Source: Thalassospiraceae bacterium LMO-SO8
Lineage (GTDB): Bacteria > Pseudomonadota > Alphaproteobacteria > Rhodospirillales > Casp-alpha2
DNA: 64,000 nucleotides
Direction of reading: 5' to 3'
Assembly: GCA_031655335.1 (NCBI GenBank)
Contig: CP134226.1
Location: forward strand, 1,488,001-1,552,000
Under the pieces are notes generated by a model. It did no database searches. It was not told the origin of the DNA and saw only the letters and a program-made list of their open reading frames with translations. Positions 29,064 through 37,471 of this stretch are shown here, piece after piece (the first letter of the stretch is position 1; each line of letters opens with the position of its first letter). The translations under genes were made by a program, and so were the position numbers.

Positions 29064-29498
29064 TCAATGGATCATGGTGGGGACGGGGCCGGTCAGGCAG
29101 GCGGCGGCCCAGGCGTAGCCTTCGTCGAAATCCCAGAAGTTGCGGGTTTCGCCCTTGCGGCGAAACACGATGTTCCTGGACATGATGTAGAAGCGGCAGG
29201 CGATTTCCACGCCGGGATTGCCGCCGGTGATCAAGGCGCAGCGCTGCCGCGTTTCGCCCAGGGTTTCCATTCGGCTGAACACAAGCTTGGCGATCTTGTT
29301 CCATTCACCCTGCGGCGGAATGAAACGACGCAGATCCGCGACGGCCGGCACCATGGGATCGCGGCCATGCGGAAAGAGGCGCGCCGTGGCGGCGCGGTGC
29401 CGCTCGGCCCATTTGTCGACATCAAAGACGCCGCTGAACCGGAAAATCAGCACGCCGTTGTCGTCCAGCCGCATATCGAAGTCGAAATCCGTGTCCAT
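29064..29498 (-). CDS. Hypothetical protein, possible STAS/SpoIIAA-like fold
   Basis: A 144-residue soluble protein I do not recognise. It has alternating short strands and helices (VLIFRFSGVFDVDKWAERHRAATARL, AVADLRRFIPPQG, RCALITGGNPGVEIACRFYIM), reminiscent of small STAS/SpoIIAA-like domains, but no diagnostic motif. There is no signal peptide or membrane segment. A GGGGGA ribosome site precedes ATG 29498. It converges on comM (27 bp between stops) and lies downstream of the histidine-operon/HIT gene string, separated by 122 bp that hold two CATAC/GTATG inverted repeats. Confidence 0.6.
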   Translation of the reverse strand: MDTDFDFDMRLDDNGVLIFRFSGVFDVDKWAERHRAATARLFPHGRDPMVPAVADLRRFIPPQGEWNKIAKLVFSRMETLGETRQRCALITGGNPGVEIACRFYIMSRNIVFRRKGETRNFWDFDEGYAWAAACLTGPVPTMIH

Positions 29499-29532
29499 GC
29501 ATAATCCCCCGGTTATTCATGGTCGCTGAATT

Positions 29533-29595
29533 CATACAGAAGTATGTCATTGGGATTTCGCGAAGAGAACAGGAAAACGGTATGTGGTTCATACC
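29533..29595. repeat. Two CATAC/GTATG inverted repeats upstream of the orphan gene
   Basis: CATAC-AGAA-GTATG (29533-29546) and GGTATG-TGGTT-CATACC (29579-29595) place four copies of one five-base half-site in 63 bp, with the two dyad centres about 47 bp apart. They lie 35-97 bp upstream of the gene at 29498. They could be paired operators or small RNA hairpins; nothing further identifies the binder. Confidence 0.45.
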
Positions 29596-29620
29596 ATTAT
29601 GCGATCCGGCCGGGGCGCGG

Positions 29621-29983
29621 TCAGGGGCGCTTGAGCATCGGGCCGACGGGTTCGCCGCCGACGATGTGGAGATGCAGGTGGGGCACATCCTGATGGCCGT
29701 TCGCGCCGGTGTTGGCGATCAGCCGGTAGCCGTCTTCGGTCACGCCCAGCTTGTCGGCGACCTTCTTGATGGCCCGGGCATAGGCGAGGATTTCCGCGTC
29801 GCTGGCGTTCTCGGAAAAATCCGTCATGTCCACGTAATGGCCCTTGGGAATGATCAGGACATGGACCCGGCGCTGCGGCTGGATGTCCTTGAAGGCCAGG
29901 ACATGGTCGTCCTCGTAGACGGTCGAACAGGGGATTTCACCCCGGATGATGCGCGCGAAGATGTTGTTCTCGTCGTAAGCCAT
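29621..29983 (-). CDS. HIT (histidine triad) family nucleotide-binding protein
   Basis: A 120-residue Hint-type hydrolase with the triad H102-x-H104-x-H106 in PHLHLHIVGG and the N-terminal IFARIIRGEIPCSTVYEDD. Hint proteins hydrolyse nucleoside phosphoramidates and adenylates. ATG 29983 was chosen; the frame is open upstream only through hisE. It lies 16 bp after hisE and is likely the last member of the histidine transcript. Confidence 0.93.
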   Translation of the reverse strand: MAYDENNIFARIIRGEIPCSTVYEDDHVLAFKDIQPQRRVHVLIIPKGHYVDMTDFSENASDAEILAYARAIKKVADKLGVTEDGYRLIANTGANGHQDVPHLHLHIVGGEPVGPMLKRP

Positions 29984-29999
29984 CTGAATTCTCCTGCCC

Positions 30000-30317
30000 T
30001 TACTTCGGGCGGCTTGCTTTTTCCGCGATCCCCGACTGCCCCGTTCGGCGTTCCAACTCGGCCCAGACGTCGGCGGGGTCGAGACCCAGCTGCGCCCAAA
30101 GGGCGAGCAGATGATAGAGCACGTCGGCACTTTCCTTGGCCACCGATGCCTTGTCCTCGGTCAGGGCGGCGACGGCGGTCTCGACCGCTTCCTCGCCGAT
30201 CTTACGCGCGATCAGCGGCGTGCCGCCGGCGAACAGCTTGGCCGTATAGCTCGACGCCGGGTCGCCGCCCTTCCGGCTTTCGATGGTCGCGAACAGGGCG
30301 TCCAGGATATGGGTCAT
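30000..30317 (-). CDS. hisE: Phosphoribosyl-ATP pyrophosphatase
   Basis: A 105-residue all-alpha MazG-like enzyme for the second step of histidine synthesis. The KIGEEAVETAVAAL helix with its Mg2+-binding glutamates and the KESADVLYHLLALW helix are clear. It is encoded as a separate protein, not fused to hisI, as is usual in alphaproteobacteria. It is 25 bp downstream of hisF. Confidence 0.96.
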   Translation of the reverse strand: MTHILDALFATIESRKGGDPASSYTAKLFAGGTPLIARKIGEEAVETAVAALTEDKASVAKESADVLYHLLALWAQLGLDPADVWAELERRTGQSGIAEKASRPK

Positions 30318-30342
30318 GGCCAGGGTCCTAACTCAAAAAATA

Positions 30343-31143
30343 TCAGGCGGCGGTTTCGTCCATGCGCACCGGGGCACCGGCCGCCAGCATATGCGCCTTG
30401 GCCTGTTGAATGGAATAGGTGCCGAAGTGAAAGATCGAGGCGGCGAGCACGGCCGAGGCATGGCCCTGGGTGATGCCGTCGACCAGATGGTCGAGGGTGC
30501 CGACCCCGCCCGACGCGATCACCGGCACGGGCACCGCGTCGGCGACGGCCCGGGTGAGGGCCAGGTCGAAGCCGTTCTTGGTGCCGTCCCGGTCCATGGA
30601 GGTCAGCAGGATTTCGCCCGCGCCGAAGTCCGCCATCTTTTCCGCCCAGGAAATGCATTCGATGCCCGTGGCCTTGCGCCCGCCGTGGGTGAAGATCTCG
30701 AACCGGGTGCCGTCGGGTGCGGGCTCCCGCGTCACGGCGTCGACCCGCTTGGCGTCGACGGCGACGACGATGCATTGCGCGCCGAACTTTTCCGAGGCCT
30801 CGCGCACGAAGTCCGGGTTGTGCACGGCGGCGGTGTTGATCGAGACCTTGTCGGCCCCGGCCAGCAAAAGCTTGCGGATATCCTCCGTGGTGCGCACGCC
30901 GCCGCCCACGGTCAGCGGCATGAAGCATTGTTCCGCGGTGCGCGCCACCACGTCGAAGATGGTGTCGCGGTTTTCGTGGCTGGCGGTGATGTCGAGAAAG
31001 CAGAGTTCGTCGGCCCCGGCGGCGTCGTAGATGCGGGCCTGTTCCACGGGGTCGCCGGCGTCGACCAGGTCGACGAAGTTGACGCCCTTGACGACGCGGC
31101 CTTCGTTGACGTCGAGACAGGGAATGACCCGGGCTTTGAGCAT
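30343..31143 (-). CDS. hisF: Imidazole glycerol phosphate synthase, cyclase subunit
   Basis: A 266-residue TIM barrel that, with HisH, makes imidazole glycerol phosphate and AICAR. The catalytic aspartates lie in [15 protein letters not shown] and [15 protein letters not shown]; phosphate-binding loops are VGGGVRT and ASGGVGT. Its ATG overlaps the hisA stop by one base (TGATG). The C-terminus is about ten residues longer than usual. Confidence 0.98.
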   Translation of the reverse strand: MLKARVIPCLDVNEGRVVKGVNFVDLVDAGDPVEQARIYDAAGADELCFLDITASHENRDTIFDVVARTAEQCFMPLTVGGGVRTTEDIRKLLLAGADKVSINTAAVHNPDFVREASEKFGAQCIVVAVDAKRVDAVTREPAPDGTRFEIFTHGGRKATGIECISWAEKMADFGAGEILLTSMDRDGTKNGFDLALTRAVADAVPVPVIASGGVGTLDHLVDGITQGHASAVLAASIFHFGTYSIQQAKAHMLAAGAPVRMDETAA

Positions 31144-31874
31144 CAGGCCGCGTCCTTCAGAAGTTTCACGGCGGCGGGCAGGTCGATCTTGCCGTCGTAG
31201 ACGGCGCGGCCCGAGATCACGCCCTCCAGCAGGCCGCCGCCCTGGGCCTTCAGGTCTTCCAGATCGGCCATGGACGACACGCCGCCCGACGCGATGACCG
31301 GGATCGAGACGGCGCGGGCAAGGTCGAGCGTCGCCCGCAGGTTGGGGCCCTGCATGACGCCGTCGCGGCCGATGTCGGTGAAGATGATGGCGGCCACGCC
31401 CGCGTCCTCGAACCGCTTGGCGAGGTCCAGCGCCGTCAGTTCGGAGACTTCCGCCCAGCCTTCGACGGCGACCAGACCGTCCCGCGCGTCGATGCCGACG
31501 GCGACGCGGCCCGGATGGGCCTTGCAGGCGGCCTTGACCAAATCCGGGTCGGTCAGCGCCACGGTGCCGAGGATCACGCGTTTCACGCCGCGGGCCAGCC
31601 AATCGTCGATCGTCGCCATGGTGCGGATGCCGCCGCCCAGCTGCACGGGGATGTCCAGGGCGTCAAGAATGCCGTTCACCGCGCCACCGTTCACCGGCCT
31701 GCCTTCGAATGCGCCATTAAGATCAACCAAATGAACCCATTCACATCCGGCGTCCTGGAACGCGCGGGCCTGGGCCGCCGGATCGTCGGAAAACACCGTC
31801 GCCCGGTCCATGTCGCCCTGATACAGGCGCACGCAGTTGCCGTCCTTGAGGTCAATGGCGGGGAAGAAGATCAT
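31143..31874 (-). CDS. hisA: ProFAR isomerase
   Basis: A 243-residue TIM barrel that isomerises the aminoaldose ProFAR to the ketose PRFAR. It has [19 protein letters not shown] with the catalytic aspartate, the QLGGGIRT and ASGGVSS phosphate loops and [14 protein letters not shown] with the second aspartate. ATG 31874 was chosen: it overlaps the hisH stop (ATGA). The GTG three codons upstream lies inside hisH. Confidence 0.98.
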   Translation of the reverse strand: MIFFPAIDLKDGNCVRLYQGDMDRATVFSDDPAAQARAFQDAGCEWVHLVDLNGAFEGRPVNGGAVNGILDALDIPVQLGGGIRTMATIDDWLARGVKRVILGTVALTDPDLVKAACKAHPGRVAVGIDARDGLVAVEGWAEVSELTALDLAKRFEDAGVAAIIFTDIGRDGVMQGPNLRATLDLARAVSIPVIASGGVSSMADLEDLKAQGGGLLEGVISGRAVYDGKIDLPAAVKLLKDAA

Positions 31875-32518
31875 GGCGCCCACTTTAAGAAGTTTTCGAT
31901 AAGCTTGAGTCCCACAGCCTGGCTTTTCTCAGGGTGAAACTGGGTGCCGACCAGATTGTCGCGGCCCACGGCGGCGGTCACCGGACCGCCGTAATCGGTC
32001 ACGGCGAGCAGATGTTCCGAGATTTCCGGCAGCATTTGATAGGAATGGACGAAATAGGCGTGCTGACCGTTGGCCAGGTCCTTGAGCACGGGGTGCTCCC
32101 GGTAGCCGACCCAGAACAGCTCGTTCCAGCCCATGTGCGGAATTTTCAGGGTCTTGTCGGCGGGATCGAGCGCCCGCACGGCCCCGGGAATCCAGCCGAA
32201 CCCGGGGGTTTCGCCGAATTCATATCCCGTGGTCGCCATCAGCTGCATGCCGACGCAGATGCCGAGAAAGGGCTGGGCGCGGGTGATCACCGCCTCGTTC
32301 AGGGCGTCCATCATGCCGTCGATGGCGGCGATGCCGGCGCGGCAGTCGGCGAAGGCGCCGACGCCGGGCAGCACCACGCGGTCGGCCCGGGCGACCGCGT
32401 CCGGATCGGCGGTCACGACGACGGCGTCCGACCGGCCGAGTTCGCGCACCACCCGCTCGACCGCCTTGGCGGCGGAACGCAGGTTGCCGGAACCGTAATC
32501 GATGAGGGCGATGGTCAT
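31871..32518 (-). CDS. hisH: Imidazole glycerol phosphate synthase, glutamine amidotransferase subunit
   Basis: A 215-residue class I amidotransferase supplying ammonia to HisF. The catalytic cysteine is in [10 protein letters not shown], and the His/Glu pair is in [10 protein letters not shown]. It is 18 bp after the DUF2628 gene and overlaps hisA by four bases. Confidence 0.98.
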   Translation of the reverse strand: MTIALIDYGSGNLRSAAKAVERVVRELGRSDAVVVTADPDAVARADRVVLPGVGAFADCRAGIAAIDGMMDALNEAVITRAQPFLGICVGMQLMATTGYEFGETPGFGWIPGAVRALDPADKTLKIPHMGWNELFWVGYREHPVLKDLANGQHAYFVHSYQMLPEISEHLLAVTDYGGPVTAAVGRDNLVGTQFHPEKSQAVGLKLIENFLKWAP

Positions 32519-32536
32519 GACCGGCCGCTCCCGCCC

Positions 32537-32938
32537 TTAAGCCCGCGCCGCCGCGAGATCGCGGGCCAGCGCCGGATCGGCGTCGAGGAAACGGTAGAGG
32601 GCGTCGTCCCGGTCCCGGCCGCAGACGGGGCCGCTTTCGGCGAAGCCCTGGGCCGCCAGATGGCGGCGGCGCAGGTCGTTGGCGACGAAGCCGACGGCGG
32701 CATATAGCGCCAGCATCACCGCCGTGCCGGCCATGGGATCAGGCAGCAGAACCTCGACCGTCAGGCCGGCGCCCGTGATGATCACGAACAGGCCGAGCGC
32801 CGTCCACCACATGCGGTGCCACAACGCCCAGAGGAACGAGAACAGGAAGGCCGGCCAGTTGAAGCCCTCCTTGACCAGACGGACGTCCCGGTCCGGGTCC
32901 AGGCCGTGGCGGCGAAGGTGAACGGTGAAGACGCGCAT
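32537..32938 (-). CDS. DUF2628 domain small membrane protein
   Basis: A 133-residue protein with the DUF2628 signature LVKEGFNWPAFLFSFLWALWHRMWW followed by two membrane segments (about 28-60 and 68-90) and a charged C-terminal tail. DUF2628 proteins often sit inside alphaproteobacterial his operons between hisB and hisH, but no function is known and no histidine-related chemistry is visible. Confidence 0.85.
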   Translation of the reverse strand: MRVFTVHLRRHGLDPDRDVRLVKEGFNWPAFLFSFLWALWHRMWWTALGLFVIITGAGLTVEVLLPDPMAGTAVMLALYAAVGFVANDLRRRHLAAQGFAESGPVCGRDRDDALYRFLDADPALARDLAAARA

Positions 32939-32993
32939 GGGTACAGGTGCTCGTTAGAAGTCGGTCGCCCGGGGCGGGCGGAGACGCGGCGGC

Positions 32994-33593
32994 CTAGAGC
33001 GAGCCGCCCAGGGTTCCCTTGGTCGAGGGCACGGCGTCGGCCTTGCGCGGGTCGATGGTGGCGGCGTCGCGCAGGCTCCGCGCCAGGCCCTTGTAGCAGG
33101 ACTCGACGATATGGTGGTTGTTCTCGCCGTACAGGTTTTCCACGTGCAGGGTCGCCCCCGCCGCCTGCGCGAAGGCCTGGAACCATTCCTTGAACAGCTC
33201 CGTGTCCATGTCGCCCAGCTTGGGCTTGGAAAAGTCCACCCGCCAGATCAGGTAGGGCCGGTTCGAAAGATCGATCGCGATGCGCGACAGGGTTTCGTCC
33301 ATGGGCACCAGCGCCGAGCCGTAGCGCGTGATGCCGCGGCGGTCGCCCAGCGCCTTGTTCACGGCTTCGCCGATGGCGATGCCCGTGTCCTCGGTGGTGT
33401 GGTGGAAATCGATATGGGTGTCGCCCTGGGCCTCGACCGTCAGGTCCATGAGCGAATGGCGCGACAGCTGTTCCAGCATGTGGTCGAGGAAGCCGATCCC
33501 GGTCGCCACGGAATATTCCCCCGTGCCGTCCAGGTTGACGCTGACCTTGATCCGCGTTTCCTTGGTGTTGCGTTCGACGCTGGCCGTGCGCAT
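32994..33593 (-). CDS. hisB: Imidazoleglycerol-phosphate dehydratase
   Basis: A 199-residue monofunctional dehydratase for the sixth step of histidine synthesis. The two metal-binding histidine motifs are present: [15 protein letters not shown] and, in the second half, [18 protein letters not shown]. There is no fused histidinol-phosphatase domain, as is normal outside enterobacteria. It heads the minus-strand operon hisB-DUF2628-hisH-hisA-hisF-hisE-HIT. Confidence 0.98.
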   Translation of the reverse strand: MRTASVERNTKETRIKVSVNLDGTGEYSVATGIGFLDHMLEQLSRHSLMDLTVEAQGDTHIDFHHTTEDTGIAIGEAVNKALGDRRGITRYGSALVPMDETLSRIAIDLSNRPYLIWRVDFSKPKLGDMDTELFKEWFQAFAQAAGATLHVENLYGENNHHIVESCYKGLARSLRDAATIDPRKADAVPSTKGTLGGSL

Positions 33594-33625
33594 GGCCTTG
33601 ACCCTTTTATGAATTCGGATGCGGT

Positions 33626-33654
33626 CTTTTATCAGGCGGACCCTTTTTTACCAA
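33626..33654 (-). promoter_or_regulatory. Putative sigma-70 promoter of the his operon
   Basis: On the minus strand TTGGTA (33654-33649) is followed after 17 bp by TAAAAG (33631-33626), each with four consensus matches, and TG lies just upstream of the -10. The -35 is embedded in a T6-ACC-A7 mini-palindrome (33644-33659), which is unusual in this GC-rich setting. The leader would be about 25 nt. Confidence 0.45.
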
Positions 33655-33728
33655 AAAAATAGTACGCCCGGGCCCGGCGGCGATGGGCGGCGCGGGGAAC
33701 ACCCCCGGCCCTCGCCTTGATATGCACC

Positions 33729-33759
33729 GTTGACCGGACCACATGGTTCCCTATCATCC
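33729..33759 (+). promoter_or_regulatory. Putative hslV promoter, vegetative and/or heat-shock
   Basis: TTGACC (33730-33735) and TATCAT (33752-33757) are 16 bp apart, each with five of six consensus bases. The same stretch reads GTTG-N17-CCTATCATCC, close to the alphaproteobacterial heat-shock pattern and to the element upstream of dnaK. Confidence 0.5.
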
Positions 33760-33804
33760 GGGCTTTCCCGTCCCCGGCACAACGGCATCCCAAGGAACGA
33801 CCCC

Positions 33805-34350
33805 ATGGCAAGCGACACCCCTCTTTGGCACGGCACCACCATCCTTTGCGTGCGCAAGGGGGACGACGTGGTTCTGGCCGGCGACGGCCAGGTGTCGCTC
33901 GGCGACACGGTCATCAAGGCCAACGCGCGCAAGGTCCGCCGGTTGGGCGACGGCAACGTGATCGGCGGCTTCGCCGGCGCCACGGCCGATGCCTTCACCC
34001 TGTTCGAGCGCCTGGAAGCCAAGCTCGAGCAATACCCCACGCAGCTGACCCGGGCCTGCGTCGAGCTCGCCAAGGACTGGCGCACGGACCGCTACCTCAG
34101 GCGGCTGGAGGCCATGATGGCCGTGGCCGACAAGGAGGTCTCGCTGGTCCTGACCGGCACCGGCGACGTGCTCGAGCCCGAGGACGGCCTGATCGGCATC
34201 GGCTCGGGCGGCAATTACGCGCTCGCCGCCGCCCGGGCGCTGATCGACCAGGACGGCCTGGACGCCCGCGCCATCGCCGAAAAGGCCATGGGCGTCGCCG
34301 CCGGCATCTGCGTCTACACCAATTCCAACCTGACCATCGAGGCCCTATGA
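33805..34350 (+). CDS. hslV: ATP-dependent protease subunit HslV
   Basis: A 181-residue proteasome-like peptidase. A ten-residue propeptide precedes the catalytic threonine T11 in [33 protein letters not shown] and [15 protein letters not shown] are also typical. HslV dodecamers degrade proteins unfolded by HslU. ATG 33805 was chosen because the propeptide length fits alphaproteobacterial homologues. Its stop overlaps the hslU start (ATGA). Confidence 0.98.
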   Translation: MASDTPLWHGTTILCVRKGDDVVLAGDGQVSLGDTVIKANARKVRRLGDGNVIGGFAGATADAFTLFERLEAKLEQYPTQLTRACVELAKDWRTDRYLRRLEAMMAVADKEVSLVLTGTGDVLEPEDGLIGIGSGGNYALAAARALIDQDGLDARAIAEKAMGVAAGICVYTNSNLTIEAL

Positions 34351-35720
34351 CCGAGCCCGCCGAACAGAAAACCGCCCCCCGCAGCCTGGACGACACCCTG
34401 GGCGCCGGCACCTCGAGCTTCACCCCGCGCGAAATCGTCTCCGAACTGGACCGCCACATCATCGGCCAGAAGGACGCCAAGCGCGCGGTCGCCATCGCGC
34501 TGCGCAACCGCTGGCGGCGGCAGCAGTTGGACGACGACCTGCGCGAAGAGGTCCTGCCCAAGAACATCCTGATGATCGGGCCGACCGGCGTCGGCAAGAC
34601 CGAGATCGCGCGCAGGCTGGCCAAGCTGGCCCAGGCGCCCTTCATCAAGGTCGAGGCGACCAAGTTCACGGAAGTCGGCTATGTCGGCCGCGATGTGGAG
34701 CAGATCATCCGCGACCTGGTCGAGACCGCCATCCACATGACCCGCGAGCGCCTGCGCAAGCAGGTTCAATCAAAGGCCGAGGCGCGGGCGGAGGAACGGG
34801 TGCTCGACGCCCTGGTCGGCGACAACGCCTCCAAGGAAACCCGCGAAACCTTCCGCCGCAAACTGCGCAACAACGAACTCAACGACCGCGAGATCGAGAT
34901 CACCGTATCCGATGGTGCCGGCATGGGCATGCCGACCTTCGACATCCCCGGCATGCCGGGGGCGCAGATGGGCATGCTCAACCTGAACGACATGCTGGGC
35001 AAGGCCTTCGGCCAGCAGCAGAAGCCCCGGCGCATGACGGTCGAAGACAGCTACGTCGTGCTGTTGGCCGAGGAAGGCGACAAGCTGCTCGACAGCGACC
35101 GGGTGGTGAAGGACGCCATTCATGCGGTGGAAAACAACGGCATCGTGTTCCTGGATGAAATCGACAAGATCTCCCAACGATCCGACGTGAAGGGCGGCGA
35201 CGTCAGCCGCGAGGGCGTGCAGCGCGACCTCTTGCCGCTGATCGAGGGCACCACCGTCGCGACCAAGCACGGCCCCGTCAACACGGACCACATCCTGTTC
35301 ATCGCCTCGGGCGCGTTCCACGTGTCCAAGCCGTCGGACATGCTGCCGGAACTGCAAGGCCGCCTGCCCATCCGCGTCAACCTGCGCGCCCTCACCAAGG
35401 ACGACTTCAAACGCATCCTGACGGAGACGGAGGCGTCCTTGCTGAAACAGTACGTCGCCCTGATGAAGACGGAAGACCTGGACCTGGTGTTCACCGACGA
35501 CGCCGTCGACGCCGTCGCCGGCCTCGCCGTGGACATCAACGAGGGCGTCGAGAACATCGGCGCCCGGCGCCTGCACACGGTCCTGGAAAAGCTGGTCGAG
35601 GAGATCAGCTACACGGCCTCCGACCGCTCCGGCGAAACGGTGACCATCGACGCCGCCTATGTGAACGAGCAGGTCGCCCCGCTGGCGAAGAACGCGGATC
35701 TGTCGAAGTTCATCCTGTAA
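34347..35720 (+). CDS. hslU: HslU AAA+ unfoldase
   Basis: A 457-residue ClpY-type ATPase. Walker A GPTGVGKT is at 78-85, Walker B is [12 protein letters not shown], and the GYVG pore motif is in [12 protein letters not shown]. The family I-domain (about 130-230) has a Gly/Met-rich loop, and the C-terminal sensor and HslV-docking tail ends LSKFIL. It unfolds substrates and feeds them to HslV. The reading frame is open far upstream, but ATG 34347 fits homologues. Confidence 0.98.
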   Translation: MTEPAEQKTAPRSLDDTLGAGTSSFTPREIVSELDRHIIGQKDAKRAVAIALRNRWRRQQLDDDLREEVLPKNILMIGPTGVGKTEIARRLAKLAQAPFIKVEATKFTEVGYVGRDVEQIIRDLVETAIHMTRERLRKQVQSKAEARAEERVLDALVGDNASKETRETFRRKLRNNELNDREIEITVSDGAGMGMPTFDIPGMPGAQMGMLNLNDMLGKAFGQQQKPRRMTVEDSYVVLLAEEGDKLLDSDRVVKDAIHAVENNGIVFLDEIDKISQRSDVKGGDVSREGVQRDLLPLIEGTTVATKHGPVNTDHILFIASGAFHVSKPSDMLPELQGRLPIRVNLRALTKDDFKRILTETEASLLKQYVALMKTEDLDLVFTDDAVDAVAGLAVDINEGVENIGARRLHTVLEKLVEEISYTASDRSGETVTIDAAYVNEQVAPLAKNADLSKFIL

Positions 35721-35777
35721 TCAATTTTCTTCAACTGGGCCGTTGAGGCCCCGCGGAGCGTAAGCGCAGCGAGCCAA

Positions 35778-35793
35778 GGGCGCGGACGCGCCC
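35778..35793. terminator. Small GC hairpin after hslU
   Basis: GGGCGC-GGAC-GCGCCC in the 95-bp convergent gap between hslU and the XRE regulator gene. It has a six-bp stem and no U-tract, so termination here is likely Rho-dependent. Confidence 0.3.
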
Positions 35794-35815
35794 GCCCGGC
35801 GCTTGAGGGGCTAAA

Positions 35816-36202
35816 TCAATGCGTCGGCCCGCCCCGCGTGCGCGCGGCGCGGCGGCCGCGGATTTCGGCGATGATCCAGTCGATGGTGTCTTCGTCCAGT
35901 TCGTGGATCAGTTCGGCCAGCAGGTTGGCCAGTTCCGTCGCCTTGGGGTTGAGGCCCGCCGTGTCGACGGTGATGCGGGGATGGGAGAGCGCCGCCATGC
36001 GCTTGAGCTCGTCCGTTTCCTCCATGCCCAGATTGAAGTAACCCGCGATCTGCTGCACCAGGCCCGGGCCGGGGCGGCCGCGGTAGCCGTGTTCAAGCGC
36101 CGAGAAATAGGCCGAGGACACGCCCATTTCCTGGGCGAACTGCTTCAGCGTGATCTTGTGCACCTTGCGCAGGCGGCGCACCTTCTGGCCGAAGGGTGTC
36201 AT
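35816..36202 (-). CDS. XRE-family helix-turn-helix regulator
   Basis: A 128-residue protein with an N-terminal Cro/C1-type HTH at about 4-62 (KVRRLRKVHKITLKQFAQEM, VSSAYFSALEHGYRGRPGP) and a helical C-terminal part (ATELANLLAELIHELDEDTIDWIIAEI) likely used for dimerisation. It overlaps the Smr gene by four bases, so the two are co-expressed. No target can be named; neighbours suggest DNA or translation quality control. Confidence 0.85.
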   Translation of the reverse strand: MTPFGQKVRRLRKVHKITLKQFAQEMGVSSAYFSALEHGYRGRPGPGLVQQIAGYFNLGMEETDELKRMAALSHPRITVDTAGLNPKATELANLLAELIHELDEDTIDWIIAEIRGRRAARTRGGPTH

Positions 36203-36783
36203 TGGGCCCCCTTGTTGCGTTTGAGCAGAATGTAAAGCGCGCCCTGGCCCCCGTGCGGGCGGGCGGCGTGATCAAAGGCGTGGATCAGCCCTTTCAGCGG
36301 CGGCGCGTTGAGCCAGCCGGGCACGGCCTGGCGCAGGACGCCGATTTCGCCCGTGTCGCGCGTCCCCTTGCCGGTGATGACCAGCACGCAGCGCTTGCCC
36401 TGACCATAGGCGCGGGTGATGAAACCGATCAGCTCAACATGGGCGACCGATTGCGTCATGCCGTGCAGGTCGAGGCGCGCCTCGACCGCCATCTTGCCGC
36501 GCCGCATGTTGGTCTGGGTGCGGCGGTCGAGCCCGGGGGCGGCGCCATGGCGGAGTTCGCGGGCGGCGGCGGGGGTGAGCGGCGGCGGTTCGGGAAGGGC
36601 GGTCGTGCGGTAGCTGCGCGGCGCGGGCCGGGCCTTCGGCGGCGGGGCCTCGCCCGGGGCGGGGACCGGATGATCGATGCGGGCTTCGCGGACGGGAAGG
36701 GGTTTGACGTCGCGGGTGACCCGCGCCCACAGGGCGTCGTCTTCCGAGGCGGCGTCCGTGCCCTTAGCCCGTTTGTCCGCCAT
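36199..36783 (-). CDS. Smr domain protein
   Basis: A 194-residue protein with a basic Pro-rich N-terminal half and a C-terminal Smr domain: EARLDLHGMTQSVAHVELIGFI with the LDLHG motif, and the VITGKGT signature with its TGKG loop. Smr domains nick DNA or cleave RNA on stalled ribosomes. ATG 36783 (MADK) was chosen, giving a 20-base overlap with lutC; upstream ATG 36792 is an alternative. Confidence 0.9.
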   Translation of the reverse strand: MADKRAKGTDAASEDDALWARVTRDVKPLPVREARIDHPVPAPGEAPPPKARPAPRSYRTTALPEPPPLTPAAARELRHGAAPGLDRRTQTNMRRGKMAVEARLDLHGMTQSVAHVELIGFITRAYGQGKRCVLVITGKGTRDTGEIGVLRQAVPGWLNAPPLKGLIHAFDHAARPHGGQGALYILLKRNKGAQ

Positions 36784-37471
36784 CGTCCCCATCGTCCACA
36801 ATCACGATGTGCAGATGCTTGGGCCCATGGATACCGAGGAACAGGGTGAGCTCGATATCCGCCGTGCGCGACGGGCCGGTGATCCAGTTGACCGTGCGCG
36901 GCATGAATCGGCCCGCCCCCTCGGCGTTCTGGCGGTCGGCGCGAAGGCGCGACCAGATGTCCTCGAAACAGCCGGAAATGTCGGACGCGCGCAGCACGGC
37001 GATATGCACCGGCGGCAGGAAGTTGACCGTGGTCGGGCTTTCGGGGCCTGAGAGAAACACCAGCGATCCCGTTTCCGCGACGGCGCCGAAGGCGTGGCTG
37101 ACGCCGGCCGTGTCCTCGCCCTGGGCCGGACCTTCGGCGATGGTGATCGCGGTCTTGTCCCAGGGGGCGGCCCGGAGGCGCGGGTCCGGCGTCATGCGCA
37201 CGGAAGCGGGCAGGTTCTGCGCCGCCAGGTAATCGGCGACGGCGGCGGGCAGGTCGTCGAGGGACGTCACGCGGGCGACCGTGGCCTGAACCCGTTCGGC
37301 CTCGGCCTGGAAGCGGTCGGTGGCGGCGGGGCCGGAATCCTGGCCCCGGGCCGGGATGACATGGCGGGCCTTGGCCATCAGGCGCTGGGCGACGGCGGCG
37401 CGGCGCGCCCCGTCGTTGGATTGGGTGAGGGCCGCCCGCAGGTCGCCCAGGATCTGTTCGCGCCCGCTCAT
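36764..37471 (-). CDS. lutC: LutC/YkgG (LUD domain) lactate utilization protein
   Basis: A 235-residue LUD-domain protein with ITIAEGPAQGEDTAGVSHAFGAVAETGSLVFLSG and PRTVNWITGPSRTADIE blocks. With LutA and LutB it forms the non-flavin L-lactate oxidising complex of B. subtilis and others. Its start overlaps the lutB stop by four bases. Confidence 0.92.
   Translation of the reverse strand: MSGREQILGDLRAALTQSNDGARRAAVAQRLMAKARHVIPARGQDSGPAATDRFQAEAERVQATVARVTSLDDLPAAVADYLAAQNLPASVRMTPDPRLRAAPWDKTAITIAEGPAQGEDTAGVSHAFGAVAETGSLVFLSGPESPTTVNFLPPVHIAVLRASDISGCFEDIWSRLRADRQNAEGAGRFMPRTVNWITGPSRTADIELTLFLGIHGPKHLHIVIVDDGDDGGQTG

Noticed and set aside
35733-35815. GC-rich segment after hslU as a possible small RNA
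   Set aside because: Only a 6-bp hairpin and no promoter or terminator pair; it is more likely trailing sequence between converging genes.
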